In this document: piece by piece, positions 1 through 7,762 of the stretch
How the letters are laid out: each line of letters starts with the position of its first letter
Position numbering within the stretch: position 1 is the first letter of the stretch
Assembly: GCA_023139255.1 (NCBI GenBank)
Contig: JAGLNY010000199.1
Coordinates: 1 to 16,584 of the forward strand
From: Spirochaetales bacterium
GTDB taxonomy: Bacteria; Spirochaetota; Spirochaetia; JABMQR01
Direction of reading: 5' to 3'
Length of the DNA stretch: 16,584 nucleotides
Translations under genes and position numbers: made by a program
Notes under the pieces: model-generated
The model's input: only the letters and a program-made list of their open reading frames with translations
Database searches by the model: none
Told to the model about the DNA's origin: nothing

Positions 1-249
1 TTCAATTTCTCTGGGAATATCTTTATTCCTTGAAATATCCAACTCTGATCCCAAAAGAGGAGAATTTCGTAAAAAGGTAACTAAATTTGTTTCGGGCTTT
101 GTAATTTTTCTGTAATCCTCAAATGAAACAATTACTACTGCATTATTTCCATGCCGGGTTACAAACTGAGGTTCATGATGCAATGCCTTTTCAACCAGCA
201 TACTGAATTTACTTTTTGCATCCTGTAGTTGCCAAGTGTTAGTTTCCAT
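1..249 (-). CDS. Phd/YefM-family type II antitoxin (partial, runs off left edge)
   Basis: Reading the minus strand from an ATG at 249 gives 83 uninterrupted codons to the window edge. The protein starts METNTWQLQDAKSKFSMLVE and continues with a stretch containing VTRHGNNAVVIVSFEDY, the typical fold signature of the Phd/YefM antitoxins: N-terminal DNA-binding and dimerisation domain, then an extended toxin-neutralising tail. The tail (LDISRNKDIPREIE) resembles antitoxins paired with PIN-domain VapC toxins, so a VapC-like ribonuclease gene probably lies just beyond the left edge; that is inference. A GGGG-centred ribosome binding site (about 252-260) supports this start. The family represses its own promoter, and the promoter and palindromes at 273-314 fit that. 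Confidence 0.85.
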   Translation of the reverse strand, partial: METNTWQLQDAKSKFSMLVEKALHHEPQFVTRHGNNAVVIVSFEDYRKITKPETNLVTFLRNSPLLGSELDISRNKDIPREIE

Positions 250-272
250 ATTATCCCCACTTCTTGCGCAGG

Positions 273-295
273 CTAGTCTGACTAGATAGTACTAT
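273..295. promoter_or_regulatory. toxin-antitoxin operator: two adjacent palindromes
   Basis: Two perfect palindromes abut: CTAGTCTGACTAG (273-285) and ATAGTACTAT (286-295). The second overlaps the -10 element and the first covers the expected transcription start. Phd/YefM antitoxins bind short palindromes in their own promoters, so this is the likely autorepression site. The ATAGTACTAT half recurs at the second TA module (3542-3551). Confidence 0.65.
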
Positions 296-314
296 TTTTG
301 TTACTTGTTGTCAA
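286..314 (-). promoter_or_regulatory. sigma-70-type promoter of the first antitoxin gene
   Basis: On the minus strand a perfect TTGACA (314-309), a 17-base spacer and TACTAT (291-286) lie about 37 bases upstream of the antitoxin ATG. The -10 hexamer sits inside the palindrome ATAGTACTAT, as expected for an autoregulated toxin-antitoxin promoter. Confidence 0.75.
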
Positions 315-378
315 GAATTGCTATCAGTTATCAGTTACATCAGTTACTCACCCAAGTAGTTTATCTAGAGAATATCCC

Positions 379-398
379 AGTGCCTGGCACCGGAATAC
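379..398. repeat. dispersed short repeat, copy A (GTGCC/GGCAC palindrome)
   Basis: A perfect 11-bp palindrome GTGCCTGGCAC (380-390) is flanked by TATCCC on the left and GGAATA on the right. A related sequence in the same order, with CCGGTGCCAGGTTCAAG at its core, occurs at 3475-3491, and another at 12901-12917. The surrounding gene-free stretch 315-482 holds no other feature that I could support. Confidence 0.45.
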
Positions 399-482
399 AA
401 ATCTCAATGACATCCTTCTTATTGCACAATTAAGAATCTGCTTTCTTTCAAGTGCGAAGTTATCCAAATTGATAATACTTTT

Positions 483-707
483 TCATTCTTTCCGGAGAGG
501 TCTGATAAGTCCTTCAAGCCCATTGAGCTTGATCTCCATCAGTAGTTCCATCATCAAACCTAATTTCCCTTGAGGGTAACCTTTCTCTTTGAACCAGAGC
601 ACATAGGTTTCAGGGAGGTCCACTAAATAACGTCCGGCATATTTCCCAAAGGGCATCTTTGTATTGGCTAATTCCAGGAGAAATTCCTGATTTGCATCTA
701 TTTTCAT
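483..707 (-). CDS. DUF3820-like small protein
   Basis: A 74-residue protein read from ATG at 707. Its core, MPFGKYAGRYLVDLPETYVL, followed by WFKEKGYPQGKLG, matches my memory of the DUF3820 family: short cytoplasmic proteins of unproven role, sometimes labelled quorum-sensing-regulated virulence factor. The reading frame stays open to a TTG at 773, adding 22 residues with no family resemblance. I prefer 707 because it is an ATG with a GAGTG sequence about six bases upstream and gives the usual family length. It shares the strand with the AraC-type gene and lies 86 bases downstream of its stop, so co-transcription is possible. Its biochemical function is unknown. Confidence 0.75.
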   Translation of the reverse strand: MKIDANQEFLLELANTKMPFGKYAGRYLVDLPETYVLWFKEKGYPQGKLGLMMELLMEIKLNGLEGLIRPLRKE

Positions 708-793
708 ACTACACTCTTTTGTTGTCTTTAGGTTAGGATTATTACATACTGTATCACAATTTTCAGTGGGCAAAAACGACCAAGATCACTTTT

Positions 794-1639
794 CTATACC
801 ATAGGGTAAGTCTTCCTGAACAGATTGGGGGAGATCCCTTTAATCCGCTTAAACACTTTACTGAAATGGTAGCGGTCCGCATAACCGAGTTCCTCGGCGA
901 TAATATCCAGAGGATCTTTTGAACTCAACAAACGCTCTGCAGCAATCTGCATCTTTAAACAATCGGCATAATGCTTGGGACTCATGCCTGTTCTCGTTTT
1001 GAATAATCGACGGAATTGATTTTCACTCAGATGACAGTAGTCAGCCATCTCGGAAACGGCCCACCACTGATTGCTCGAAGCACTAAGCCGGTTTATAAGC
1101 TTATCAATTCCATTTTGGCTTTGTGTATTAAATTCATGAAGATTCTCACGGTAGAGATCATAGAGCAGCATCTGTAGAGTGCCATTGGCTGATATCTGTC
1201 CCGAGTCGGAGAGATTGAGAGCCTCTTTGATAACCGGCAGCAATCTCCTGATTTTCCCCACTTTAATGATGCCGTCTCTTATTACTCCCGACTGAAACAG
1301 GAAATCGGCAATAGGACCATCAAAACAGATAAAATCTTCAACAAATCTGGAATTATGCCCTCCATAACTCTGAATAAAACCGGGAGTTGAAAAGATTCCA
1401 TCACCTGCCGATAAATACCGGATTTCATTTCCCGGCGTCCAGTACCAGCCCTCACCTTCGATAAGATGACAGAGACTATAGTAATTGAATGTCCTGGGTA
1501 CAATCTGATTCAAGGCTTCATAGGAAATTCCCCTCTGAAAATGGAGGATTCTAAAACCACTTCTGACATGGATTTCTCTTTCACCGGGCAGTTTTTCGTG
1601 AAACTTTATGGTATCCATGTTGATTTTGACATTATTCAT
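794..1639 (-). CDS. AraC/XylS-family transcriptional regulator
   Basis: A 281-residue protein of standard AraC length. Residues about 15-150 form a cupin-like sensing domain (for example HLIEGEGWYWTPGNEIRYLS followed by AGDGIF). The last hundred residues carry the two helix-turn-helix motifs, with the family landmarks LSENQFRRLFKTRTGMSPKHY in the first part and IAEELGYADRYHFSKVFKRI in the second. It is transcribed away from the GH20 hexosaminidase gene, with only 62 bases between the starts. This suggests it senses an amino-sugar-related ligand and controls that enzyme, but the ligand is inference. No convincing Shine-Dalgarno sequence precedes ATG 1639, so an internal ATG at 1618 is also possible. 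Confidence 0.88.
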   Translation of the reverse strand: MNNVKINMDTIKFHEKLPGEREIHVRSGFRILHFQRGISYEALNQIVPRTFNYYSLCHLIEGEGWYWTPGNEIRYLSAGDGIFSTPGFIQSYGGHNSRFVEDFICFDGPIADFLFQSGVIRDGIIKVGKIRRLLPVIKEALNLSDSGQISANGTLQMLLYDLYRENLHEFNTQSQNGIDKLINRLSASSNQWWAVSEMADYCHLSENQFRRLFKTRTGMSPKHYADCLKMQIAAERLLSSKDPLDIIAEELGYADRYHFSKVFKRIKGISPNLFRKTYPMV

Positions 1640-1701
1640 GGTTGTTTTTTACATCGTTAAGTACAAAAATGCAAGATAAAATATGTAACATGGAGGACAA
1701 A

Positions 1702-3261
1702 ATGTCATCTAAAGATAAAATAACCATAATACCTGAAGTTTTAAGGTATACACAAAATGATTCGTTTTTTACATTAACAGAGAAAAGTGAGATCGGAGTT
1801 TCATCAGAGGCCCTCATAGAGAAGGGGAACCTGTTTAAGGGCTATCTAACTACCGCGACAGGTTTTCCACTTTCAGTATCTGTAAACAGCAATAGGGATA
1901 TCAGCTTAGTATTGGAAGGTAAAGAGAAAACTGATCATAATGGATTTGTTGACGAAAGATACACAATTGAAGTAATAGAAACGCAATGCATCATCAAATC
2001 TGCAACTGTAGAGGGGATTGCCAGAGCCATTCAGACATTCAGACAACTCCTGCCCGTAGAGATATTTTCGGAAAAACAGGAATCAGCAGCTAAGTGGACG
2101 ATCCCTTGCTGCTCCATTGAAGACATTCCGCGATTTAAATGGAGAGGAATGCATCTCGATGTCTGCAGACATTTTATGAAAAAAGAGGATGTTCTCAAAT
2201 TCATCGATTTGATTGCACTATATAAATACAACAGATTCCATTTTCATCTGACAGAAGATCAGGGATGGAGAATTGAAATTAAAAAATATCCAAAATTGAC
2301 TGAAATCGGAGGGTATAGAGATTCTACACTCATCGGTCATAGTAACGATCAGCCTAAAAAATATGATGATAAAGAACATGGCGGTTTCTACACACAGGAA
2401 GAGATAAAAGAGATCGTTGCCTTTGCCGCAGAGAGAGAGATTGTTATTATACCTGAAATTGACATGCCGGGTCATATGCAGGCAGCTATTTCCGCCTATC
2501 CCGAACTGGGATGCACCAATGCCTCTTTAAAACCCCTGTGCCATTGGGGAATCAGTCAGCACATCCTCAATGTTGAAGATACCACAGTCAGTTTTATGAA
2601 AGATGTACTCGATGAAGTGATGGAACTCTTCCCGGGACAATACATTCATATCGGAGGAGATGAAGCTCCTAAATATGAATGGGAGGAAGAGAAAAGAATC
2701 CAGGACCGGATGATAGAACTGAGCGTAAACAGTTATGATGAACTGCAGAGCTGGTTTATCAAGCAGATAGCCTCACATATTCAGTCAAAAGAGCGCAAAG
2801 TCATCGGCTGGGACGAAATCCTTGAAGGAGGACTGGCCGAGGGAGCAGCTGTTATGAGCTGGCAGGGAGAAGAGGGGGGACTTAAGGCTGCGAATCTCGG
2901 TCATGATGTTGTAATGACACCGCGTCTTTATGTCTATTTCGACAATTATCAGGGAGATAAAGAATCAGAACCTCTGGCAATTGGAGGATTTACACCTCTG
3001 GAGAAAGTGTATGAATATGAACCGGTACCCAAAGAGATGCCCGAAGATCAGCACAGGCTGGTTATGGGATCGCAAGGTCAATTGTGGACGGAATATATGC
3101 CTGATTTTAATCATGTGGAATATATGATGTTCCCGAGAACCTGCGCCCTGTCAGAAGTACTATGGACAGAAAAATTTAAAAAAAATTATTCAAACTTTCT
3201 GGAGAAAATGGAAAACCACAACAGGATTCTCGATTTTCTCAAGGTAAACAGAAGAAAGTGA
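1702..3261 (+). CDS. GH20 beta-N-acetylhexosaminidase
   Basis: Glycoside hydrolase family 20 enzyme of 519 residues, removing terminal beta-linked GlcNAc or GalNAc. The start at 1702 is chosen over the upstream TTG (1642) because GGAGG (1692-1696) sits five bases before it. Residues about 5-140 are the GH20b-type N-terminal domain; the TIM barrel follows. Visible landmarks are RGMHLDVCRHF, FHFHLTEDQGWRIEIKKYP, IPEIDMPGH, HIGGDEAP, GWDEILEGG and LWTEYM. Asp320-Glu321 in HIGGDE are the pair that stabilises the oxazolinium intermediate and acts as acid/base in this family. There is no signal peptide, so it probably acts in the cytoplasm on imported chitobiose-like or peptidoglycan-derived sugars. 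It diverges from an AraC-type regulator. Confidence 0.95.
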   Translation: MSSKDKITIIPEVLRYTQNDSFFTLTEKSEIGVSSEALIEKGNLFKGYLTTATGFPLSVSVNSNRDISLVLEGKEKTDHNGFVDERYTIEVIETQCIIKSATVEGIARAIQTFRQLLPVEIFSEKQESAAKWTIPCCSIEDIPRFKWRGMHLDVCRHFMKKEDVLKFIDLIALYKYNRFHFHLTEDQGWRIEIKKYPKLTEIGGYRDSTLIGHSNDQPKKYDDKEHGGFYTQEEIKEIVAFAAEREIVIIPEIDMPGHMQAAISAYPELGCTNASLKPLCHWGISQHILNVEDTTVSFMKDVLDEVMELFPGQYIHIGGDEAPKYEWEEEKRIQDRMIELSVNSYDELQSWFIKQIASHIQSKERKVIGWDEILEGGLAEGAAVMSWQGEEGGLKAANLGHDVVMTPRLYVYFDNYQGDKESEPLAIGGFTPLEKVYEYEPVPKEMPEDQHRLVMGSQGQLWTEYMPDFNHVEYMMFPRTCALSEVLWTEKFKKNYSNFLEKMENHNRILDFLKVNRRK

Positions 3262-3264
3262 TTT

Positions 3265-3469
3265 CGGAAATTCCCGTACCAGAGTCCCTGCATGAGCTTA
3301 ACGATGTGGGTAAGGGGCAGGATATTGGTGATCTTCGTGAGCGTATCGGGCATTACCTGCACTGGTATGGTTGCTCCGGACAGGAAGATCATCGGGAAGT
3401 AGATCGCCATACCAACTGTTTCGGCGACCCGGACCGTTGGGGCCAGGCTCGCGATGATGAATCCCAGCT
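3265..3469 (-). pseudogene. ABC-2 transporter permease, C-terminal fragment
   Basis: The minus strand from about 3469 encodes, without a break, GFIIASLAPTVRVAETVGMA then IYFPMIFLSGATIPVQVMP and a segment containing ILPLTHIVKLMQGLWYGN. This is the characteristic last-third signature of ABC-2 permeases (drug or polysaccharide exporters): FLSGATIP followed by LPLT and a terminal helix. The N-terminal helices, the start, the final helix and the partner ATPase are absent. The fragment runs into the tail of the GH20 gene on the other strand at 3258-3264, and a copy of the dispersed repeat lies at its other border. It is a relic; the plus-strand reading frame over it is its antisense shadow. Confidence 0.75.
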
Positions 3470-3474
3470 ATATC

Positions 3475-3491
3475 CCGGTGCCAGGTTCAAG
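3475..3491. repeat. dispersed short repeat, copy B
   Basis: CCGGTGCCAGGTTCAAG matches 16 of 17 bases at 12901-12917 (copy C). Its left part also matches copy A near 380, including the flanking TATCCC. It marks the outer border of the ABC-2 permease fragment. Confidence 0.55.
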
Positions 3492-3522
3492 GATACACAC
3501 CATACGATGCTCGCTAAACAGG

Positions 3523-3551
3523 CTGAAATACAGTACTATTAATAGTACTAT
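3523..3551 (+). promoter_or_regulatory. promoter and operator of the second toxin-antitoxin module
   Basis: AGTACTATTAATAGTACT (3532-3549) is an 18-bp perfect palindrome, and within and beyond it lies ATAGTACTAT (3542-3551), identical to the operator at 286-295. CTGAAA (3523-3528), 17 bases and TACTAT (3546-3551) make a plausible promoter with the same -10 hexamer as the first module. The antitoxin probably binds here to repress its own operon. Confidence 0.6.
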
Positions 3552-3569
3552 AAGAACGAGGTGGGGACT

Positions 3570-3827
3570 GTGAATAATATAATAACGGCAAATAATTTAA
3601 AAACCAAAGGGGTAACAATTCTTGATGAAGTAACCGCACATAATAAAGAAGCAATAATTACTGTTCGAGGGAAAAGCCGCTATGTAGTATTGTCGATAGA
3701 AGAATACAATCACATGAGAGAATATGAACTGGAAGCAGCAATTAAAGAATCTATTGCAGATATAAACAATGGAAGAATAATAGATGAAACCATTGAAGAC
3801 CATATGAAGAGAATAACCAGTGTATAA
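3570..3827 (+). CDS. Phd/YefM-family type II antitoxin
   Basis: An 85-residue antitoxin, MNNIITANNLKTKGVTILDE at the start, then a core containing EAIITVRGKSRYVVLSIEEY, the conserved Phd/YefM DNA-binding half; the C-terminal half (EYELEAAIKESIADINNGRI) is the toxin-binding tail. I place the start at GTG 3570 rather than GTG 3561 because GAGGTGGGG (3558-3566) is the ribosome binding site for 3570 and would be consumed by the earlier start. The gene overlaps the toxin start by eight bases, the usual arrangement for tight antitoxin-toxin coupling. Its role is to neutralise the downstream RelE-like toxin and repress the shared promoter. Confidence 0.88.
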   Translation: MNNIITANNLKTKGVTILDEVTAHNKEAIITVRGKSRYVVLSIEEYNHMREYELEAAIKESIADINNGRIIDETIEDHMKRITSV

Positions 3828-4092
3828 GATAGTATTTACCGAAAGTTATGTTAAGAGACCCGGGAAATTTGCAAAAAGACACCCGGAATTACTGAAACAA
3901 TATGAAAAAACACTACGCCTGTTAGCACTGAATCCGGCACACCCTTCATTGAGATTGCATAAACCAGAGGGAAATCTTTCCGCATATTATAGTGTCTCCA
4001 TTAATTTGACATACCGGATAACCATCGATTTCATCATACAGGATAAAGAAATAATACCAATTCATATTGGAAAACATGAAGAAGTATATTAA
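3820..4092 (+). CDS. RelE/ParE-superfamily toxin (probable mRNA interferase)
   Basis: A 90-residue protein starting at GTG 3820 inside the end of the antitoxin gene. The sequence has the RelE-fold layout: an N-terminal strand (YKIVFTESYVKRPGKFAKRH), two helices, then strands ending LTYRITIDFIIQDKEIIPIH and IGKHEEVY. The terminal IGKHxEVY is typical of the YafQ/RelE-StbE branch, whose members cleave mRNA on the ribosome. The conserved basic residues and late His/Tyr fit an active ribonuclease rather than a ParE gyrase poison, but that distinction cannot be made with certainty here. Length is normal and the frame is intact. Confidence 0.87.
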   Translation: MYKIVFTESYVKRPGKFAKRHPELLKQYEKTLRLLALNPAHPSLRLHKPEGNLSAYYSVSINLTYRITIDFIIQDKEIIPIHIGKHEEVY

Positions 4093-4107
4093 ATAGCCGT
4101 GTAATAA

Positions 4108-4113
4108 TATAAT
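4108..4113 (+). promoter_or_regulatory. possible -10 element of the glycyl-radical enzyme operon
   Basis: TATAAT at 4108-4113 lies 44 bases before the ATG at 4158. The region 17 bases upstream (TATATT) is a poor -35, so the operon may need an activator. GAGGGG (4142-4147) is the ribosome binding site. Confidence 0.35.
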
Positions 4114-4157
4114 GGTATGTGGTAAATCAACTTTAGACAATGAGGGGTTAAACAGTA

Positions 4158-6656
4158 ATGAAATCTGCTGAATTCAAGATTAAAGAACCGGCAAAATTAA
4201 GTAATCGAATACAATGGCTGCGTGACTATTACTTTTCCGGTAATGAAAGAGCCTGGAATAATGAATATACATCATGGACAACAGGAACAGACTGGGATAC
4301 GCAATATGATGAGCTTACTTACTACATTGTCCCGGAAACTTATCCGTTTTTACAGACATTCAGGTCTTCTATTAAGCAGGCTTCCCGGAAGGTTGAAACC
4401 CATAAAGAGTTTTGGGACTGGAGTATTCCTGAAAGAAAAGCATGGTTCCTGCATGAGGTTGTAATACATTATCTTCCCCGGGAAATGCTCCCCGGCGACC
4501 TTCTTGCCGGCTGCAGATTTAATCTGATGACATCGAATTGCTGGAATGAAGGCGAAGCAAAGGAGCGGGACAGTCTCATCTATGGGAAAAAGGGATCAAG
4601 GGCCCGGACAAAATGGTTCCATAATCACGGTTATGGTAATTCCGGGGCAACTTCAGGACATCTTATTCCCGGCTATGATAAAATTCTCAGGATTGGGTGG
4701 AACGGCGTTTTTCAGGAGTTGGAATCATTGTACCGCAAGCTGCCTGATACGGAAAAAGAAGATAAAAAAGGTGCCCAGCTCAGGGCAATGATGACAGCTG
4801 CCAGAATACCGGGAGAGCTTGCAGAAAAATATTCCCTACTCTGCGGCAGCCTGGCAAAATCAGAAAAGGACAATGTCCGGAAACAGGAATTACTGCAAAT
4901 AGCAGAGAATCTTGGAAGAGTTCCCCAGGATCCCCCCGCTACATTCTGGGAAGCGGTTCAGTCCCTGTGGATAACTCATATGCTTGTTATGAGTGACGAA
5001 AACTATCCGGGGCCCGGCATATCCTTTGGAAGATTTGATCAATATCTCTATCCCTTCTGGAAAAAGTCCATTGAAGACGGGATGGATAGGGAATTCGGGA
5101 AAGAAATATTGAAAAGTTTCTGGCTGCATGCAAACACCGCATACGATGCACTTATCAGGGTCGGTGGAAACCAGGGCATAACTGCGGGTTACGGACAGCT
5201 GATAACTCTTTCCGGTATGGATGAGGAAGGTCGGGACCTTACTAACGACTTAACCTACGCCATCCTTGAAGTTATTGATGAAATGTCACCAATCCTTGAA
5301 CCAAAACCGAATGTACGGCTTCACAGAAATACGCCGGACAAACTCTTTGACATCCTTATCAGCATGATGTCTTCAAGCCAGGGAGCACCATTTCTGTTGA
5401 ACTTTGACGAAAGATCCATGGCAGGAATGATGAACGAATCAAGACATGCAAAAATATCCCATCTGCTCAACAAGGAAAATGTTCATAATTACGCTCCCGT
5501 AGGGTGCCTTGAAAATACCATGTGCGGTAACGATAGATCAGGGACCGTTGATAACAATCTTAATCTCCTGAAGGCAGTCGAACTGGCTTTAACCGGCGGC
5601 AGGGATCTGGCAGTATTTGTTGACCCCATTACCGGTAAAAAAGAAAAGATAAAACAGGATGGGCCCAAAACGGGTAACGCTGAGAATTTCAGGACATGGG
5701 ATGATTTTAAGAAAGCATATATCACCCAGACAAACCATATCATACAAAAAATTACTGAGCTTTATGAGGTTTCAGAATCTATCAGGGCTGTGTTTAATCC
5801 TACCCCATACTTATCCTGTCTGGTTAAAGGTTGTGCCGAAAAAGGTCTGGACATAACAGAGGGGGGCGCGGAGATTAGTTTTTCAACAATCGAGGCGGTA
5901 AGTTATGCGACTACAGTTGACTCCCTTCTTTCTATAAAATATCTGGTATTTGACAAAAAAATCTGCACAATGAAGGAGCTTATCAAAGCACTCAGGGCTA
6001 ATTGGAAGGGATATGAAGTGCTGCAGACAAGAGCAAAAAACAAGGCTCCCAAATATGGCAGGGATAACGATGAGGCAGATAAAATGGGTACATTTGTCAT
6101 GGATACCTGGACAGGAAAAACCTGGGAATACAAAACAAAATCGACCAACAGACAGTTCAGACCTGGAATGCTTAGCTGGAACTACTGGGTTGGTGACGGA
6201 TTTGTTCTCGCTGCCAGCGCGGATGGAAGAGAAAAGGGGCAATTCCTCTCAAACGCAATTTGCCCGGTTAACGGAACCGATATAAACGGCCCGACATCTA
6301 ACAGCAACTCTGTTGGGAAGGTGCTGGGCGGAAAATCCGCGAAGGGTGACTGGATGGAATTTAATAATTCCCTGCCGAACGGGGCAAGTCACACCATAAC
6401 ATTCAGCCCGGCATTTATGAAAGATGAGGAACACAAAGAAAAATTCAAAGCTTTCCTGAAGGGATATACGGAAAACGGGGGGACTGCACTCCAAATAAAT
6501 ATCCTTGATTCCGGAATGTTAAAAGATGCGCAAAAACATCCTCAGGATTACAGACATCTTCTCGTCAGGGTAACTGGGTATAATGCATATTTCACTTCTA
6601 TCGGCAGGGAACTGCAGGATGAGATAATTGCCCGGTCACAGCATGAAAGCCTCTAA
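4158..6656 (+). CDS. glycyl-radical enzyme of the pyruvate formate-lyase superfamily, substrate unknown
   Basis: An 832-residue oxygen-sensitive enzyme. The PFL-type barrel spans roughly residues 10-690 and the glycyl-radical domain about 705-815. The C-terminal radical motif RVTGYNAYF places the radical on Gly807. The active-site loop is VGCLENTMCGND, giving the thiyl-radical Cys450 and the GCxE glutamate Glu452. A GCxE pair is typical of eliminases/dehydratases and arylacetate decarboxylases and differs from the Cys-Cys pair of true pyruvate formate-lyase, so this is not PflB. The loop does not match the GCVEP form I associate with choline lyase or glycerol dehydratase, so I assign no substrate. 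It heads a four-gene run with its activase 70 bases downstream. The toxin-antitoxin pair ends 65 bases upstream. Confidence 0.93.
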   Translation: MKSAEFKIKEPAKLSNRIQWLRDYYFSGNERAWNNEYTSWTTGTDWDTQYDELTYYIVPETYPFLQTFRSSIKQASRKVETHKEFWDWSIPERKAWFLHEVVIHYLPREMLPGDLLAGCRFNLMTSNCWNEGEAKERDSLIYGKKGSRARTKWFHNHGYGNSGATSGHLIPGYDKILRIGWNGVFQELESLYRKLPDTEKEDKKGAQLRAMMTAARIPGELAEKYSLLCGSLAKSEKDNVRKQELLQIAENLGRVPQDPPATFWEAVQSLWITHMLVMSDENYPGPGISFGRFDQYLYPFWKKSIEDGMDREFGKEILKSFWLHANTAYDALIRVGGNQGITAGYGQLITLSGMDEEGRDLTNDLTYAILEVIDEMSPILEPKPNVRLHRNTPDKLFDILISMMSSSQGAPFLLNFDERSMAGMMNESRHAKISHLLNKENVHNYAPVGCLENTMCGNDRSGTVDNNLNLLKAVELALTGGRDLAVFVDPITGKKEKIKQDGPKTGNAENFRTWDDFKKAYITQTNHIIQKITELYEVSESIRAVFNPTPYLSCLVKGCAEKGLDITEGGAEISFSTIEAVSYATTVDSLLSIKYLVFDKKICTMKELIKALRANWKGYEVLQTRAKNKAPKYGRDNDEADKMGTFVMDTWTGKTWEYKTKSTNRQFRPGMLSWNYWVGDGFVLAASADGREKGQFLSNAICPVNGTDINGPTSNSNSVGKVLGGKSAKGDWMEFNNSLPNGASHTITFSPAFMKDEEHKEKFKAFLKGYTENGGTALQINILDSGMLKDAQKHPQDYRHLLVRVTGYNAYFTSIGRELQDEIIARSQHESL

Positions 6657-6660
6657 ACCG

Positions 6661-6680
6661 GATCAATACAAGCATTGATC
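6661..6680 (+). other. intergenic hairpin between enzyme and activase genes
   Basis: GATCAAT (6661-6667), a six-base loop and ATTGATC (6674-6680) form a perfect seven-pair stem just after the glycyl-radical enzyme stop. There is no U-run, so it is not a standard terminator; it could protect the upstream mRNA end or dampen read-through to set enzyme to activase ratio. Confidence 0.4.
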
Positions 6681-6726
6681 TTGAAGTTTTTGGATAAAAC
6701 TTCTGATTAAATGTAAAAGGAAAAAA

Positions 6727-7758
6727 ATGACTTCCAACGAAGAATATGGAGAAAACAAAGAAGGTATGATCCTTGAAATTCAAAGAATGTCAACTGAGGA
6801 CGGACCGGGCATTAGGACTACCGTTTTTATGAAAGGATGCAGTCTTGGATGTACCTGGTGCCATAATCCCGAGAGTATATCATTCAAACCGCAAATTCAG
6901 TGGATGAAAACGCATTGTATAGGCTGCGGGATTTGTATTGACGTATGCAGGAAAAATGCACTCTCTTTTCAAAATAGTGATGTGCATATAGACCGTGAAA
7001 AGTGTACTGCCTGCGGAAGCTGCCAGGATGAATGCCCGTCCGGTGCCATAGAAATTATTGGGTCAATATGGTCAGAGGACGAACTCTTAAAGGAGCTGCT
7101 TAAAGACAGGGCTTACTTTGAAAAATCTTCCGGTGGTATAACAATTTCCGGCGGGGAACCGGGCATGCAGGCAGATTTTATATCATCATTATTAAAAAGA
7201 TTACAATCCGAAGGTATCCATACGGCCTTTGATACCTGCGGGATGTATTCGGAAGATGTACTTAATAACATCCTGCCTTACACTAACATGGTACTCTTTG
7301 ACCTTAAGGAGATTGATCCGGAAAAACATATAGCTTTCACCGGGAAGACAAATGAACGTATCCTGAACAACCTTAAGTTCATTAATGATTATAGAAAGAA
7401 TCACCTATACCCTGAGAGTCTATGGATCAGGACACCGATTATCCCGGACGCCACAGCTACGGAAGAGAACATTTCCGGTATCGGGAAATATCTGGTTTCT
7501 CACTCTATCAAGTTCGATAGATGGGAACTCTGTTCCTTTAATAATCTCTGTAACAATAAGTATGAACGCCTTGGTCTTACCTGGCATTTTAGAAACCATG
7601 GTCTTCTCGATGATGAGACAATGGACAAATTCCTTGCTGCAGCAAAAAAATCATCTGACAGACCGCAAAAGATTATCCGGACAGGTTCTGTCAGGAGCCA
7701 TGCAGTAGTCGATTATGGTAAAATAACCGCTGATACAAACAGCCGGGACTGGGAGTAA
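6727..7758 (+). CDS. glycyl-radical enzyme activating enzyme (radical SAM, three Fe-S clusters)
   Basis: A 343-residue radical-SAM activase that abstracts hydrogen from the glycine of the preceding enzyme. Cys38, Cys42 and Cys45 (MKGCSLGCTWCHNPES) ligate the SAM-binding 4Fe-4S cluster. Residues 64-103 insert a two-cluster ferredoxin domain with Cys64/67/70/74 and Cys93/96/99/103. SGGEP (141-145) is the SAM-contacting motif. The additional ferredoxin domain is typical of activases for glycerol dehydratase, choline lyase, hydroxyphenylacetate decarboxylase and benzylsuccinate synthase, and is absent from PflA, agreeing with a non-PFL partner. AAAAGG about seven bases upstream supports ATG 6727. 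Confidence 0.93.
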   Translation: MTSNEEYGENKEGMILEIQRMSTEDGPGIRTTVFMKGCSLGCTWCHNPESISFKPQIQWMKTHCIGCGICIDVCRKNALSFQNSDVHIDREKCTACGSCQDECPSGAIEIIGSIWSEDELLKELLKDRAYFEKSSGGITISGGEPGMQADFISSLLKRLQSEGIHTAFDTCGMYSEDVLNNILPYTNMVLFDLKEIDPEKHIAFTGKTNERILNNLKFINDYRKNHLYPESLWIRTPIIPDATATEENISGIGKYLVSHSIKFDRWELCSFNNLCNNKYERLGLTWHFRNHGLLDDETMDKFLAAAKKSSDRPQKIIRTGSVRSHAVVDYGKITADTNSRDWE

Positions 7759-7762
7759 TAGA

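Noticed and set aside
298..573. 91-codon plus-strand reading frame
   Set aside because: No family resemblance, no ribosome binding site, and it overlaps the antitoxin promoter and the DUF3820-like gene on the opposite strand.
1642..1701. N-terminal extension of GH20 from TTG 1642
   Set aside because: The GGAGG at 1692-1696 fits ATG 1702, and the extension has no family match and would nearly overlap the divergent regulator start.
3258..3542. 94-codon plus-strand reading frame after GH20
   Set aside because: It is the antisense of the ABC-2 permease fragment, which has clear homology on the minus strand.
5883..6242. 119-codon minus-strand reading frame
   Set aside because: Lies wholly inside the glycyl-radical enzyme gene with no recognisable content or start signal.
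4158..6656. Assignment as true pyruvate formate-lyase (PflB)
   Set aside because: The active site has GCLE rather than adjacent cysteines, and the partner activase has extra ferredoxin clusters that PflA lacks.
6661..6680. Rho-independent terminator
   Set aside because: The stem is short and not followed by a T-run, and the activase gene downstream has no promoter of its own that I can see.
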